Of a DNA stretch of 62,699 nt, positions 40,567 to 50,365 are shown one piece after another (within the stretch, counting starts at the first letter, position 1; each line of letters starts with the position of its first letter). The notes beneath the pieces are model-generated. The model did no database searches, was not told the DNA's origin, and saw only the letters and a program-made list of their open reading frames with translations. Both the position numbers and the translations under genes were made by a program. Source of the stretch: Gemmatimonadota bacterium (lineage in GTDB: Bacteria; Gemmatimonadota; Gemmatimonadetes; Gemmatimonadales; GWC2-71-9); assembly GCA_003222085.1 (NCBI GenBank), contig QHUK01000039.1, positions 1-62,699 of the forward strand, given 5' to 3'.

Positions 40567-42290
40567 TCCTGGTCGCCGCGGCGGTGCTCGCGCTGGGGCA
40601 GGGGCCCGGCACCGATTCGCTCCCCACCCGTGTGCGGCAGCTCGCCGATGCGTACGTCGCCGCCTACTTCGAGCGTCACCCGGATGAAGCGACTCTGGAC
40701 GGTGTCGCCGCCGGCCCCCACGACCGTCTGCCGGACGACTCGCCGCTCGCCCTCGCCGACTGGCAGGCACGCGAAGACGCCTGGCTGGCGGAGCTTCGGG
40801 CCATCGATCCGGCGCCGCTCCGCGGGCGGCCGGAGGCGGTGGCGTACGGCGTCATGCGCGACGCGCTCGAGGGAGCGATCGTCACGCGCGTGTGTCGCCA
40901 CGAGCTGTGGAACGTGGGTCATACGGGAAACGGGGCCATCGCCATCATCACGTCCCTCGCGTCACTGCAGCCCGTGGGGACGGAGGCGGCGCGGCGGCAG
41001 GCGCTGACGCGGTGGCGCGCCATTCCGCGCTACCTCGCGACCGAGGAGGATAATCAGCGAACGGGCCTCCGCCTGGGGTTCAGCGCGCCGCGGGGGAACG
41101 TTCGCATCACCCTCGGCCAGCTGGACACGCTGCTCGAGACGCCGCTCGAGCGCTCGCCCTTTTTCGATCCGGCCAGGCGCGACACCGCCTCGGCCTTTCA
41201 GGACGAGCTGCGGCGCGTGCTCTCGACCGAGGTGCTGCCGGCGCTGCGCGGCTACCGCGCCTTTCTCGAGCGCGACTATCTCCCGCAGGCCCGCACCGCG
41301 ATCGGCGTCTCGGCCAATCCTGACGGCGCCGCCTGCTACCGCGCGAGCATTCGCGCCACGACCGGGCTCGACCTGTCCCCCGACTCGCTGCACCGGCTCG
41401 GGATCGCCACCGTGGCCGCGCTCGAGGGACGGATGCGCGCCATCGCGGGGCGGTCGTTCCGAACGCGGGACGTCGGCACGCTGCTCGCGCGGTTGCGGAG
41501 CGACCCGGCCTTCACGTTCCGCTCGCGCAACGCGATGCTCGACGCCGCGCGGGCAGCGGTGCTCCGCGCCAAGGCCGCGATGCCGGCCTGGTTCGGACGT
41601 CGTCCCCGGGCCGACATCGTCGTCGAGCCGTATCCGGCGTTCCGCGAGCGCGAGAGCGTGGGTGAATGGAATCCGCCGGCCGAGGACGGCAGCCGCCCGG
41701 GCATCTACTACCTCAGCACGTACGACCCCGTGCACAAGTCGCGTGCCGACCTCGAGCCCCTCACCTTTCACGAGACCATCCCGGGCCATCACCTGCAGGG
41801 TTCGATCGCCCTCGAGCGGGGAGAGGCGATCCCCGCCATCGCCCGCTATTTCTGGTCGCCGGGCTTCGGTGAAGGCTGGGCCGAATACGCCGAGCAGCTG
41901 GCGGACGAGATGGGGCTGTACTCGTCCGATACCGCACGGCTCGGCGCACTGGCCGACATCACGCTCTCGGCCGCGCTCCTCGTCGTGGACACCGGCATCA
42001 ATGCGTTCGGGTGGACGCGAGCGCGGGGCATCGCGTACATCCGCGATCACACGCGCGTCCCGCTGCTCCGCGCGGAAGTGGCGGTGGATCGCTACCCGAT
42101 CTGGCCGGCGCAGGGATTGTCCTATGCGCTCGGCCGGCTCGAGATCCGGCGACTGCGCACGGCCGCGGAGCGCGCCCTCGGGCCGCGCTTCGACCTCAAG
42201 GAGTTCCACGACCGTGTACTGGCGAACGGCGCGGTGCCGCTGCCCCTGTTGCGGGAGAACATCGAGCGATGGATCGCCGCCGCACGCTAG
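40563..42290 (+). CDS. DUF885 family secreted protein (metallopeptidase-like)
   Basis: A 575-residue member of the DUF885 family, coupled to the CoA-transferase by ATGA. A short hydrophobic N-terminus (MILVAAAVLALGQG) may be a signal peptide. The HExxxGHH motif in FHETIPGHHLQG (about 403), with GEGWAEYAE (about 437), resembles a zinc-peptidase site. Other family texts are YYLSTYDP and YPIWPAQGLSYALG. Probably a peptidase; the substrate is unknown. Confidence 0.9.
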   Translation: MILVAAAVLALGQGPGTDSLPTRVRQLADAYVAAYFERHPDEATLDGVAAGPHDRLPDDSPLALADWQAREDAWLAELRAIDPAPLRGRPEAVAYGVMRDALEGAIVTRVCRHELWNVGHTGNGAIAIITSLASLQPVGTEAARRQALTRWRAIPRYLATEEDNQRTGLRLGFSAPRGNVRITLGQLDTLLETPLERSPFFDPARRDTASAFQDELRRVLSTEVLPALRGYRAFLERDYLPQARTAIGVSANPDGAACYRASIRATTGLDLSPDSLHRLGIATVAALEGRMRAIAGRSFRTRDVGTLLARLRSDPAFTFRSRNAMLDAARAAVLRAKAAMPAWFGRRPRADIVVEPYPAFRERESVGEWNPPAEDGSRPGIYYLSTYDPVHKSRADLEPLTFHETIPGHHLQGSIALERGEAIPAIARYFWSPGFGEGWAEYAEQLADEMGLYSSDTARLGALADITLSAALLVVDTGINAFGWTRARGIAYIRDHTRVPLLRAEVAVDRYPIWPAQGLSYALGRLEIRRLRTAAERALGPRFDLKEFHDRVLANGAVPLPLLRENIERWIAAAR

Positions 42291-44815
42291 TCCTGGTCGC
42301 CGCCTGGTTCGCTGCGGCCGCCCCCGAGCGGGGGCTCGCTCAGCGCGAGCCGGTCCTGAAACAGGTCGGCGTGCCGCATGCCTACTATTGGCGCGAGATG
42401 TACGTCCCCCAGGTGACGAGCGGACCGAGCGCCGTGACGTGGTCGCCCGACGGCACGGAGCTGATCTACTCGATGCAGGGCTCCCTCTGGCGGCAACGGA
42501 TCGGCTCGCGCGTCGCGCAGCAGCTGACCGCGGGAGACGGATACGACTACCAGCCCGACTGGTCACCCGATGGGCGGCTCGTTGTCTTCGCTCGGTATGC
42601 GCGCGACGCGATCGAGCTGCAGCTGCTCGATCTGGTCGCCAAGAGCGAGCGGCCCGTCACGGCCAACGGCGCCGTCAACGTCGAGCCGCGCTGGTCGCCC
42701 GACGGCACGCGCATCGCCTTCGTCTCGTCCGCCTACAACGGACGGTGGCACGTCTTCACGGTCGGGATGGAGGCCGGCGCGCCCGCGGAAGGGACGGTCA
42801 CACGACTCACGGAGGACAACGACAGCAGGCTTCCGCGCTACTACTACAGCGCGTGGGATCAGTACCTCTCCCCCACCTGGTCTCCCGACGGACGGGAGCT
42901 GATCATCGTGTCGAACCGCGAGCACATCCACGGGACGGGGGGATTTTGGCGGATGAAAGCGACTCCCGGCGCGCCGCTGCGGGAGCTCAGGTACGAAGAG
43001 ACTGCCTGGAAGGCTCGTCCCGACTGGGCGCCGGACGGACGGCGCGTCGTATACAGCTCCTACCTGGGCCGCCAGTGGCACCAGCTGTGGCTCATGACGA
43101 GCGAAGGCGGCGATGTGTTGCCGCTGACCTATGGTGAGTTTGACGCGACCGCACCGCGCTGGTCGCGGGATGCCAAGCACATCGCCTACATCTCGAACGA
43201 GGGTGGCAACACGTCGCTGTGGGTGATCGCCGTGCCGGGCGCCCAGCGGCGCCAGATCGTCGCCTCCGAGCGGCGCTACCGGGAGCCCGTGGGCCGGCTG
43301 CGCCTCGCTGTCGTGGATGCCGCGGGCCGCCCGTTGCCCGCGCGGGTTTCGGTGACCCGGTCCGACGGCCGGGCCTACGCTCCGGACGACGCCTGGCGCC
43401 ACGCCGACGAGGCTTTCGATCGCACCGAGCGTGGGTTCGAGTACGGCTACTTCCACACTTCCGGTACGGCCGAGCTCACGGTCCCGGCAGGAGCCGTGCG
43501 GGTGGAAGTGTGGCACGGACCGGAGTACCACGTGGCGCGCGGCGAGGTGACGGTCACGGCAGGACGGACAGCCACCCAGCGGCTGGTGCTCGAGCGGCTG
43601 GTGAATCTCCCGGCCCGTGACTGGTGGAGCGGCGATCTCCACGTGCACATGAACTACGGCGGCGCATACCGCAACACGCCGGAGCACCTCGCATTCCAGA
43701 GTCGCGCCGAGGATTTGCACGTGGTCGAGAATCTGATCGTCAACAAGGAGCAGCGGATCCCGGACATCGCGTACTTTCGGACCGATCCGGACCCCGCCTC
43801 CACACCGGGCTTTCTGCTGGTGCACGATCAGGAGTATCACACGAGCTACTGGGGCCACACCGGCCTGCTCGGGCTGCGCGACCACTACCTGCTCCCCGAG
43901 TACGTCGGCTATCCCAACACCGCAGCCGCGAGCCTGTACCCGATGAACGCCGACGTGGCGGACCTCGCGCACGCGCAGGGCGCGTTGATCGGCTACGTGC
44001 ACCCCTTCGACACGCCGCCCGACCCCGCCGACACGGCGCAACCGCTCACCTATGAGCTTCCGGTAGACGTGGCGCTCGGCAAGCTCGATTACCTGGAAGT
44101 GATGGGGTACTCGGACCACCTCATCACGTCCGGAATCTGGTACCGCTTGCTGAACTGCGGCTTCCGCGTCCCGGCGGGGGCGGGTACCGATGCCTTCCCG
44201 AACTTCGCGTCGCTGCGGGGCCCGCCGGGGTTAGTCCGTGTGTTCGTGCGCACGGGTCCAACGCTCGACCGCCGGAGCTGGATGGCGGGCCTCAAAGCGG
44301 GCCGGACGTTCGTGACGAATGCCCCGCTGCTCGAGTTCACGCTCGGTGGGCGCGAGATCGGAGACGAGATCCGGTTGCCCGCCGGCGGGCGGCTCACCGC
44401 TCGCGTCGGTCTGCGATCGAGCGTCCCGATCGATCACCTCGAGGTCATCCGCAACGGCGCTGTGGCCGCCACCGTCCCGCTCAGGGGCGACCACACGGCC
44501 GCGCGCGACTCGGTCTCCATCCCCGTCGCGCGAAGCGGCTGGTACGTGCTCCGCGCCTGGAGCGACCGGCCCGCGCTGCCGATCCTCGATCTGTACCCGT
44601 TCGGGTCGACGAGCCCGATCTATGTGCGAGTGGGCCGGGAGCCGGTGCGCTCGCGCGAGGATGCCGCCTTCTTCGTACGCTGGATCGACCGCCTCGACCA
44701 AGCGGCGCGAGCTCACGAAGCGTGGAACGCGCCGGAGGAGCGGGAGCACGTGCTGCGGCTGCTCGCCCAGGCGCGGAAGGTGTACGCGGAGCAGGCGGGC
44801 ACCGCGAACCCCTAG
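42269..44815 (+). CDS. Secreted TolB-propeller + CehA/McbA-like metallohydrolase
   Basis: An 848-residue exported protein. ATG 42269 lies inside the DUF885 gene end (22-nt overlap). After the signal peptide (RRTLVLVAAWFAAAAPERGLA) comes a propeller of TolB-type repeats (TWSPDGTELIYS, DWSPDGRLVVFA, RWSPDGTRIAFVSS, TWSPDGRELIIVS, DWAPDGRRVVYSS). A carboxypeptidase-regulatory-like domain follows (RLAVVDAAGRPLPARVSV), then a PHP-type metal site (WWSGDLHVHMNYGG, about 455; VHDQEYH; YVHPFD) as in CehA/McbA hydrolases. The combination is seen in secreted hydrolases of soil bacteria; the substrate is unknown. Confidence 0.88.
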   Translation: MDRRRTLVLVAAWFAAAAPERGLAQREPVLKQVGVPHAYYWREMYVPQVTSGPSAVTWSPDGTELIYSMQGSLWRQRIGSRVAQQLTAGDGYDYQPDWSPDGRLVVFARYARDAIELQLLDLVAKSERPVTANGAVNVEPRWSPDGTRIAFVSSAYNGRWHVFTVGMEAGAPAEGTVTRLTEDNDSRLPRYYYSAWDQYLSPTWSPDGRELIIVSNREHIHGTGGFWRMKATPGAPLRELRYEETAWKARPDWAPDGRRVVYSSYLGRQWHQLWLMTSEGGDVLPLTYGEFDATAPRWSRDAKHIAYISNEGGNTSLWVIAVPGAQRRQIVASERRYREPVGRLRLAVVDAAGRPLPARVSVTRSDGRAYAPDDAWRHADEAFDRTERGFEYGYFHTSGTAELTVPAGAVRVEVWHGPEYHVARGEVTVTAGRTATQRLVLERLVNLPARDWWSGDLHVHMNYGGAYRNTPEHLAFQSRAEDLHVVENLIVNKEQRIPDIAYFRTDPDPASTPGFLLVHDQEYHTSYWGHTGLLGLRDHYLLPEYVGYPNTAAASLYPMNADVADLAHAQGALIGYVHPFDTPPDPADTAQPLTYELPVDVALGKLDYLEVMGYSDHLITSGIWYRLLNCGFRVPAGAGTDAFPNFASLRGPPGLVRVFVRTGPTLDRRSWMAGLKAGRTFVTNAPLLEFTLGGREIGDEIRLPAGGRLTARVGLRSSVPIDHLEVIRNGAVAATVPLRGDHTAARDSVSIPVARSGWYVLRAWSDRPALPILDLYPFGSTSPIYVRVGREPVRSREDAAFFVRWIDRLDQAARAHEAWNAPEEREHVLRLLAQARKVYAEQAGTANP

Positions 44816-44888
44816 TCGGTCTCGAAGGGATCGCTGTTGCGACGACGCCACACCGTCTCCCGGTACACACTCCGCGCCCGTTGGCCCA

Positions 44889-46064
44889 ATGTTTGTAGCA
44901 ACGAGCAACATGCTCCCGACACTGGCAACTCCGCGCAGGGACAGTGGGCCGCAGCGGGGCGACGTGCAGACTGCCCTGATGACGGCTGCCGCACCGTCGA
45001 GCGGCGACTACGCTGGCTGGCGGCTGCTGGCATCGCACGGGCCATTCAGCGGCCCCTTCGTCGACCCACATTGGATGCTGTCGTGGACGGAAGCATTCGC
45101 GCCCCAGGAGCCGGTATTGGTGTGTGCCCGGGACGGCCGACGCCTCGTCGGGCTCGCTGCGTTACAGCGGGTGGTCGAGTCCTGGGGGGGCCGCCGCGTG
45201 GCCGTCCTGCAATCCCGGACGAACGCGGAATCGTTCCGGTTTGCGTTTCTGTCGTGGAGGGGGCGGGTCGATATCCAAGAGCAGCTCTGGCGAGCGCTGT
45301 GCCAGTCGGGGGATTGCGACGTCATTCGGATCGAGCACGTGCCGGAAGGCTCGCCGACGCTCGCGGCCGCCCTCACTGTCGCCGAGGAACTAGGGTGGCG
45401 CTCCCTGATACAGCCGACCTTCCTGACACCGTGGCGCCCCCTGTCGCCCACGGTGCCGTGGGACGACGGCCTGACACGACGCTTCAGGCGAAACCTGCGC
45501 CGGGCGGAGCGGCGGTTGGGGGAGCTCGGCGAAGTCTGCTTCGAGGTCGTGACTACGGGGACCAGACTGAAGCAGGCGCTCGACGTGTTCTATCGGCTCG
45601 AGGCGAGCGGCTGGAAGGGCCAGCGCGGCACGGCCGTGGCGCAGCGCTCCCAGGTGAAGCGCTTCTACGACGGCCTGGTGGACCGAGCGGAGGTGTGGAT
45701 TCCCATTCTCACGGTGTGTGGCGACCCCGTGGCCGCCTACGTGCTGCGCATTTCCGGGCACAACATCTTTGCACTGAAGACGGGATATGATCAAACCTAC
45801 TCCAAGTACGCGCCCGGACTGTTGCTCACCTCGCGCGTAATCCGCTACGGACTGGAGCACGGCATGGAGATGCTGGACCTCATGGCCAGCCAGGCGCGCT
45901 GGAAGGCGGACTGGGCCCGGGAGGTTCGTCCGCACTACGAGCTGCTGCTGTTCGCGCCCACGCCCACCGGTCGGTACGCGTACTGGGTTCGCTACGGCGT
46001 GCGACAACAAGCCAGGAAGCTTCCCGGCGCGGCCCGCCTCGCTCGCTGGCTGCGGACCCGCTAG
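44889..46064 (+). CDS. GNAT-fold acetyltransferase, CelD/BcsL family
   Basis: A 391-residue protein of the acetyltransferase_6 (CelD/BcsL) group, linked to cellulose or exopolysaccharide modification. It shows FVDPHWMLSWTEAF, LVGLAALQRV, RRFRRNLRRAERRLGELG, FYRLEASGWKGQRGTAVA and DQTYSKYAPGLLLTSRVIRY. The start is uncertain: ATG 44889, or 44979 (MTAAAP). It stands apart from the main polysaccharide locus but may serve it. Confidence 0.88.
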   Translation: MFVATSNMLPTLATPRRDSGPQRGDVQTALMTAAAPSSGDYAGWRLLASHGPFSGPFVDPHWMLSWTEAFAPQEPVLVCARDGRRLVGLAALQRVVESWGGRRVAVLQSRTNAESFRFAFLSWRGRVDIQEQLWRALCQSGDCDVIRIEHVPEGSPTLAAALTVAEELGWRSLIQPTFLTPWRPLSPTVPWDDGLTRRFRRNLRRAERRLGELGEVCFEVVTTGTRLKQALDVFYRLEASGWKGQRGTAVAQRSQVKRFYDGLVDRAEVWIPILTVCGDPVAAYVLRISGHNIFALKTGYDQTYSKYAPGLLLTSRVIRYGLEHGMEMLDLMASQARWKADWAREVRPHYELLLFAPTPTGRYAYWVRYGVRQQARKLPGAARLARWLRTR

Positions 46065-47752
46065 GGTCGCACCACCTCGATGTCGCGCTGCACCGTGGCG
46101 GCCGCTCGGCCGCGCGCCGTCACGGTGATCTCGATGCGGTAGGGTCCGGGTGACAGGCTGGAGAGGTCCAGAGCCAGCGCCCGGCCTGCCACGGCCGCCT
46201 GGTCCGGGCGAGGCACCAGGACCTCCGCCCACTCGAGGCTCACGTCTCGACGAGGCGCGGCGAGGCCGATCATCTGCGCCGCGCGACGCAGCCAACCGGA
46301 GCCGCGCCGGGTGACAGTCAGCGACGTCGTCACTTCCTCGCCGGCCGAGCTCAGGTCGTGCACCTCCCAAAACAAGCCCAGCGGCCGATCGCCGCGCACC
46401 CGCGTAGTCGCCAAGGCGTGCGGCACAGCCCCGGCCAGGTCGGTCGGCAGGGAATCGCTCCCCTCCAGGAGGAGGAGGTCCGAGATCCGGGCGTTCTCGT
46501 CGAGGGAGAGGCCATACCGCGCTCGGGCGACGCTCCGTCGCGCCGGGGCCACGACCTCGAGGCTCAGGAGCTGGCGGCCGCACGGTGCCGTTGCCACGAG
46601 GGCATGGGGACGGTCCAGAAGAGTCTCATGGTCCGTCACGATCGCGTCGTGTTCACTGCGAGTGAGGACGAGGGCCGCGCGCGCAGGCTGGTCGGCCAGG
46701 AGAGTGTCCTTCGAGAGGTCGTACGCCGCAACGACGACGCAGGAATCGCCCCGCCGGAACACACTGACTTGGTGGTTCGGATACGCGAACGCCTTCGCAT
46801 ACCCGGGCGCATAACGCTCCCGACCTTGGGGCGGGTCGGGGCTCCAGTCCTCGGACTTCGTCTGCCCTGGATCGTCGAACGCCCGAGCCCCCGGTGTGAA
46901 TTGGAACGCCGGCGAGGGATCGTGGCCCGTGATGTTGGGCTCGGATTGGACGAGGGGAGACTTGGGCGGCTCACGCGTCCACCAGGTCGGCCATCCGTAC
47001 CGCAAGAGCACGTCGCGGAGATCGTTCTCCCAAAAGAGGCCGAACGTGGTGCGGCGGCCCTGCTCGATGCGGACCATCGCTTGGCGAGCGAAGTGCTCGG
47101 TGCGTCGATCGTTTCTGCCCAGGGAGTAGAGCGGTTGGGCGAGCCACCACCACCGGTTCTCGAACGCCGCCCGTCCGGGGCAATCGAGCTGGCGATAGCG
47201 GCCCGCGAGCTCGCCGTCGAGCAAGGGAGCGATGTCGCTCCAGCGGCACCGCTCGTTGTCGGGCATGTCCGCGAGGGCGACCGTAAACAGGCTGTCGGCC
47301 CCGGCGAAGTCGCCGCCGACGTGCCGCACGAGACCGCCCAACGCCTCGCACCACCACCGGACGGCGCGGCATTGTTCCGCCACTCGAGCGGCTCGGTGCG
47401 GCTGGCTGTCCTCCAGCAGGTAACGCACGCGCTGTCCCGCGATCCACTCGTCCCCGGGGAGGGCGGCGCCAGCCTCGTCGAGTGCCGCCAGGAGCCGGGC
47501 GCGCGCCTGGCGAATGCGCGGGGGCTCGGGGGGCGCGCTGTCCTGGTCGTCGCCGCCGTCATACCAATAACGGATCCGACCGATCACTTCGTAGCGCCCG
47601 CCGTTCGAGCCGGAAGGGCGCTCGGGGAGGTTGGTCCGCCGCGTGGCCTCGAACGAATCCCGCGCGCGGCGCGCCGACGCGAGCATGGCGAGCGAGTCGG
47701 TCGCGCCGGACTGCCAGCCCGCGATCATGTAGAAGAGGGGAAGCAGATTCAC
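46061..47752 (-). CDS. Hypothetical protein, distantly GWxTD-like
   Basis: A 563-residue protein I cannot place firmly. It has an N-terminal helical part with paired Cys, a central ENDLRDVLLRYGWPTWWTR segment that recalls the GWxTD domain of Gemmatimonadota and related phyla, and a beta-rich C-terminal half (PYRIEITVTARGRAAATVQR). No signal peptide was found at the GTG start 47752. The stop overlaps convergently with the acetyltransferase by 4 nt. Confidence 0.7.
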   Translation of the reverse strand: MNLLPLFYMIAGWQSGATDSLAMLASARRARDSFEATRRTNLPERPSGSNGGRYEVIGRIRYWYDGGDDQDSAPPEPPRIRQARARLLAALDEAGAALPGDEWIAGQRVRYLLEDSQPHRAARVAEQCRAVRWWCEALGGLVRHVGGDFAGADSLFTVALADMPDNERCRWSDIAPLLDGELAGRYRQLDCPGRAAFENRWWWLAQPLYSLGRNDRRTEHFARQAMVRIEQGRRTTFGLFWENDLRDVLLRYGWPTWWTREPPKSPLVQSEPNITGHDPSPAFQFTPGARAFDDPGQTKSEDWSPDPPQGRERYAPGYAKAFAYPNHQVSVFRRGDSCVVVAAYDLSKDTLLADQPARAALVLTRSEHDAIVTDHETLLDRPHALVATAPCGRQLLSLEVVAPARRSVARARYGLSLDENARISDLLLLEGSDSLPTDLAGAVPHALATTRVRGDRPLGLFWEVHDLSSAGEEVTTSLTVTRRGSGWLRRAAQMIGLAAPRRDVSLEWAEVLVPRPDQAAVAGRALALDLSSLSPGPYRIEITVTARGRAAATVQRDIEVVRP

Positions 47753-47835
47753 GGTGCCGCTCCGTACGCAACATATCCCGGTGCCGGCCGCCCCGCGAGC
47801 TTGACGCCGTGGATCTGCGAGGTAATGTCGGCGCC

Positions 47836-49404
47836 GTGATCCCGCGCGAGTTGAACGCCGCCCAATGGTTCGTCGATCGCCATGTCGAGGAGGGCCGGGC
47901 TGGCCAGCTCGCGATCATCTGCGAGGGCCGCCGGCTCACCTATGGGGACGTGTACGCCGGGGCCAACCGATCGGGCAACATGCTGCGGCGGCTCGGTGTC
48001 ACGATGGAGCAGCGCGTCGTCCTGCTGTTGCCCGACGGTCCGGAGTTCGTGTGGAGCTTCTGGGGCGCGCTCAAGATCGGCGCCGTGCCCGTCCCGACCA
48101 ATACCCTGCTCAAGCCGCGCGACTACGAGTACATCCTGAGGGACAGCCGGGCCAGGGTGGCGATTGCGAGCGAGCCGCAGGTCGGCGCCGTCGAAGAGGT
48201 ACGCGCCCGGGCGCGGGATCTCACCCACGTGGTCGTCGTCGGCCGACCGGCGGCCGGTCAGCTCGCCTTTGCCGAGCTGGTCGGAGCCGAGAGCCCCGAG
48301 CTCGCGCCGGCCCTGACGACGAAGGACGACGTCGCCTTTTGGCAGTACACGTCCGGCACCACGGGGACCCCCAAGGCGGCCGTTCACTTGCACCACGATA
48401 TGCTCGTCTGCTGCGAAGCGTTCGGCCGACACGTGCTCGAGATCGGGCCGCAGGACCGCACGTTCTCGGTCGCCAAGCTGTTTTTCGCCTACGGCCTGGG
48501 CAACGCGCTGTACTTCCCGTTCCACGTCGGCGCCTCGACCGTGCTCTATCCCGGTCGACCCGAGCCCACCAAGGTTTTCGAGGTGATCGCGCGGGACCGT
48601 CCCACGCTGTTCTACGCGGTCCCCACCGCGTACGCCGCCATGCTGCAAGTGCCGGACGCCGAGCGGGCATACGACGTGACGTCGGTCCGGCTCTGCAGCT
48701 CGGCGGGAGAGCCCCTGCCGAAGGCGATCTACGAACGCTGGCTCGAGAAGTTCGGGCTCGAGATTCTCGACGGCATCGGCTCGACCGAGATGTGCCACAC
48801 CTTCATCGCGAACCGCCGCGGCAAGGTGCGCCCCGGCTCGAGCGGCACCATCGTGCCGGGCTACGAGGCGAAGCTCGTGGACGACGCCGGCCGCGACGTG
48901 GCGGTCGGCGAGGTGGGCAATTTGATGGTCAAAGGGGATAGTGCCTGCGCGTGCTACTGGAACCAGCACGAACGCACCAAGCAGACGATCGAAGGAGAGT
49001 GGGTGCGGACGGGCGACAAGTACACCTGCGACGCCGACGGGTACTTCTGGTACGCCGGTCGGACCGACGACATGATCAAGGCGGGCGGCATGTGGGTGTC
49101 GCCGGCGGAAGTCGAGGGCGCGCTCGCCGAGCATCCGGCCGTCGTGGAAGCGGGCGTCGTGGGGGCGGAGGACCAGGACGGGCTCGTGAAGCCGCTGGCG
49201 TTCGTGGTGCTCGCGCGCGGCCACGCGGAGAGCTCCGCGCTCGAGGCCGAGCTCAAGGCGTTCGTGAAGCAGCGGCTCGCGCCCTACAAGTACCCGCGCT
49301 GGATCGTGTTTGCCGCCGAGCTGCCGAAGACGGCAACGGGAAAAATCCAGAGATTCAAACTACGGGACATAGCGAAACGGACCGACAGGACAGGCCACAC
49401 CTAG
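47836..49404 (+). CDS. Benzoate-CoA ligase family acyl-CoA synthetase
   Basis: A 522-residue AMP-forming ligase. It has the phosphate loop YTSGTTGTPKAAVH (about 172), STEMCHTFI, WVRTGDKYTCDADGYFWYAGRTDDM and the C-terminal Lys in PKTATGKIQRFKL. The N-terminal IPRELNAAQWFVDRH and the internal SVAKLFFAYGLGNALYFPF are those of the benzoate/aminobenzoate-CoA ligase group. It would activate an aromatic or cyclic acid. GTG 47836 is chosen; GTG 47809 is an alternative. A long inverted repeat follows and begins in its last codons. Confidence 0.93.
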   Translation: MIPRELNAAQWFVDRHVEEGRAGQLAIICEGRRLTYGDVYAGANRSGNMLRRLGVTMEQRVVLLLPDGPEFVWSFWGALKIGAVPVPTNTLLKPRDYEYILRDSRARVAIASEPQVGAVEEVRARARDLTHVVVVGRPAAGQLAFAELVGAESPELAPALTTKDDVAFWQYTSGTTGTPKAAVHLHHDMLVCCEAFGRHVLEIGPQDRTFSVAKLFFAYGLGNALYFPFHVGASTVLYPGRPEPTKVFEVIARDRPTLFYAVPTAYAAMLQVPDAERAYDVTSVRLCSSAGEPLPKAIYERWLEKFGLEILDGIGSTEMCHTFIANRRGKVRPGSSGTIVPGYEAKLVDDAGRDVAVGEVGNLMVKGDSACACYWNQHERTKQTIEGEWVRTGDKYTCDADGYFWYAGRTDDMIKAGGMWVSPAEVEGALAEHPAVVEAGVVGAEDQDGLVKPLAFVVLARGHAESSALEAELKAFVKQRLAPYKYPRWIVFAAELPKTATGKIQRFKLRDIAKRTDRTGHT

Positions 49405-49502
49405 ACGCACAGACGCACAGGGGAGAACAGCTGGAGTTGCCAGGTCTATCTGCGCACTATCACCTGTTCACCCCTGTGCGTCTGCCGCGTCTGTGCGTCC
49501 AG
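49401..49502. repeat. Long inverted word repeat between convergent genes
   Basis: The left arm (49401-49430) reads CTAGACGCACA-GACGCACA-GGGGAGAACAG. The right arm (49464-49502) reads CTGTTCACCCC-TGTGCGTC-TGCCGCGTC-TGTGCGTC. It would fold into a strong hairpin with a 33-nt loop. It sits exactly between the stops of two convergent genes and may serve as a bidirectional terminator, but the internal repetition of the GACGCACA word is unusual. Confidence 0.85.
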
Positions 49503-49503
49503 T

Positions 49504-50268
49504 CTACTGCATCCATAGCAGGAGGACGTCGTACAGCGCATGCGTCCACGCCGTGATCCCGAATCCGCGCGCGAGATACAGCCCCGAGAAAAACAGCCCC
49601 GCGACCATCCGGAACGCGAACGAATACAGCTGCCAGCGGTCGGCGTAGGGGCCGAGGTAGTGAAACGCCGAGAAGATCGCGGCACCGGCGAAGGTCGCCG
49701 CGACGCCGGCGGTCACGGGGCGCCAGCCGAGCAGGGCCCGCGCGGCGGCGGCGAGCGCGCCCACGAGCAGCACGCGGAATAGCAGCTCCTCGTAGATCCC
49801 GGCCCCCAGTGAGACCATCAGCCGCGTCCACCAGTCCATCTCGTGTCCCCCCCCTCCCGGGACGGCGAGCGTCTGCAGCATGCCGAGCACGCCGGAGGTC
49901 ACGCTCCCCACCACGAAGCCGAAGAGCAGCGCGAGCGCGATCGCCTCACCCAGCATCGCGATGAACACGCCGCTCCGGAGCCGCGACCCGTGGGCGCGCA
50001 GGTCGCGGGTCACGAGCCATACGCCCGCGCCGATCACGCAGGCCATGAAGAGCGGTGGGCCCCAGGCGCCCGCGAGGGCCGTGAACAGTGCCTGCAGGAT
50101 GACGTCGGCGCCGTTGCGGACCGAGCGCTCACCGTGCGCGAGCAGCAGCGCGAGCACCTGGTAGCACACGAGCAGCGGAAGCGCCAGCAGCAGGCTGTAG
50201 CGCGGAGCGCGGCTCACCTGCCAATAGGAGCTCGGCGAGGAGACGGACGAGAGGGCGGTGAGGGTCAT
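49504..50268 (-). CDS. CPBP-family intramembrane metalloprotease
   Basis: A 254-residue membrane protein with about 6-7 hydrophobic segments. The CPBP (Abi, CAAX protease) motifs are in order: IYEELLFRVLL (EExxxR, about 158), FSAFHYLG (FxxxH, about 197) and AWTHALYDVLL (HxxxD/N, about 243). The family cleaves membrane-associated peptides; the target is unknown. It lies divergent from the permease gene. Confidence 0.92.
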   Translation of the reverse strand: MTLTALSSVSSPSSYWQVSRAPRYSLLLALPLLVCYQVLALLLAHGERSVRNGADVILQALFTALAGAWGPPLFMACVIGAGVWLVTRDLRAHGSRLRSGVFIAMLGEAIALALLFGFVVGSVTSGVLGMLQTLAVPGGGGHEMDWWTRLMVSLGAGIYEELLFRVLLVGALAAAARALLGWRPVTAGVAATFAGAAIFSAFHYLGPYADRWQLYSFAFRMVAGLFFSGLYLARGFGITAWTHALYDVLLLWMQ

Positions 50269-50365
50269 AGGGTCAGGAATCTATCGACGGATCGGCGCTT
50301 GCGACGGTTTCGGCTCGCCGGTATGCTACCGCGCCATGCCGCGCACACACCTCCTCGGTCCGTAG

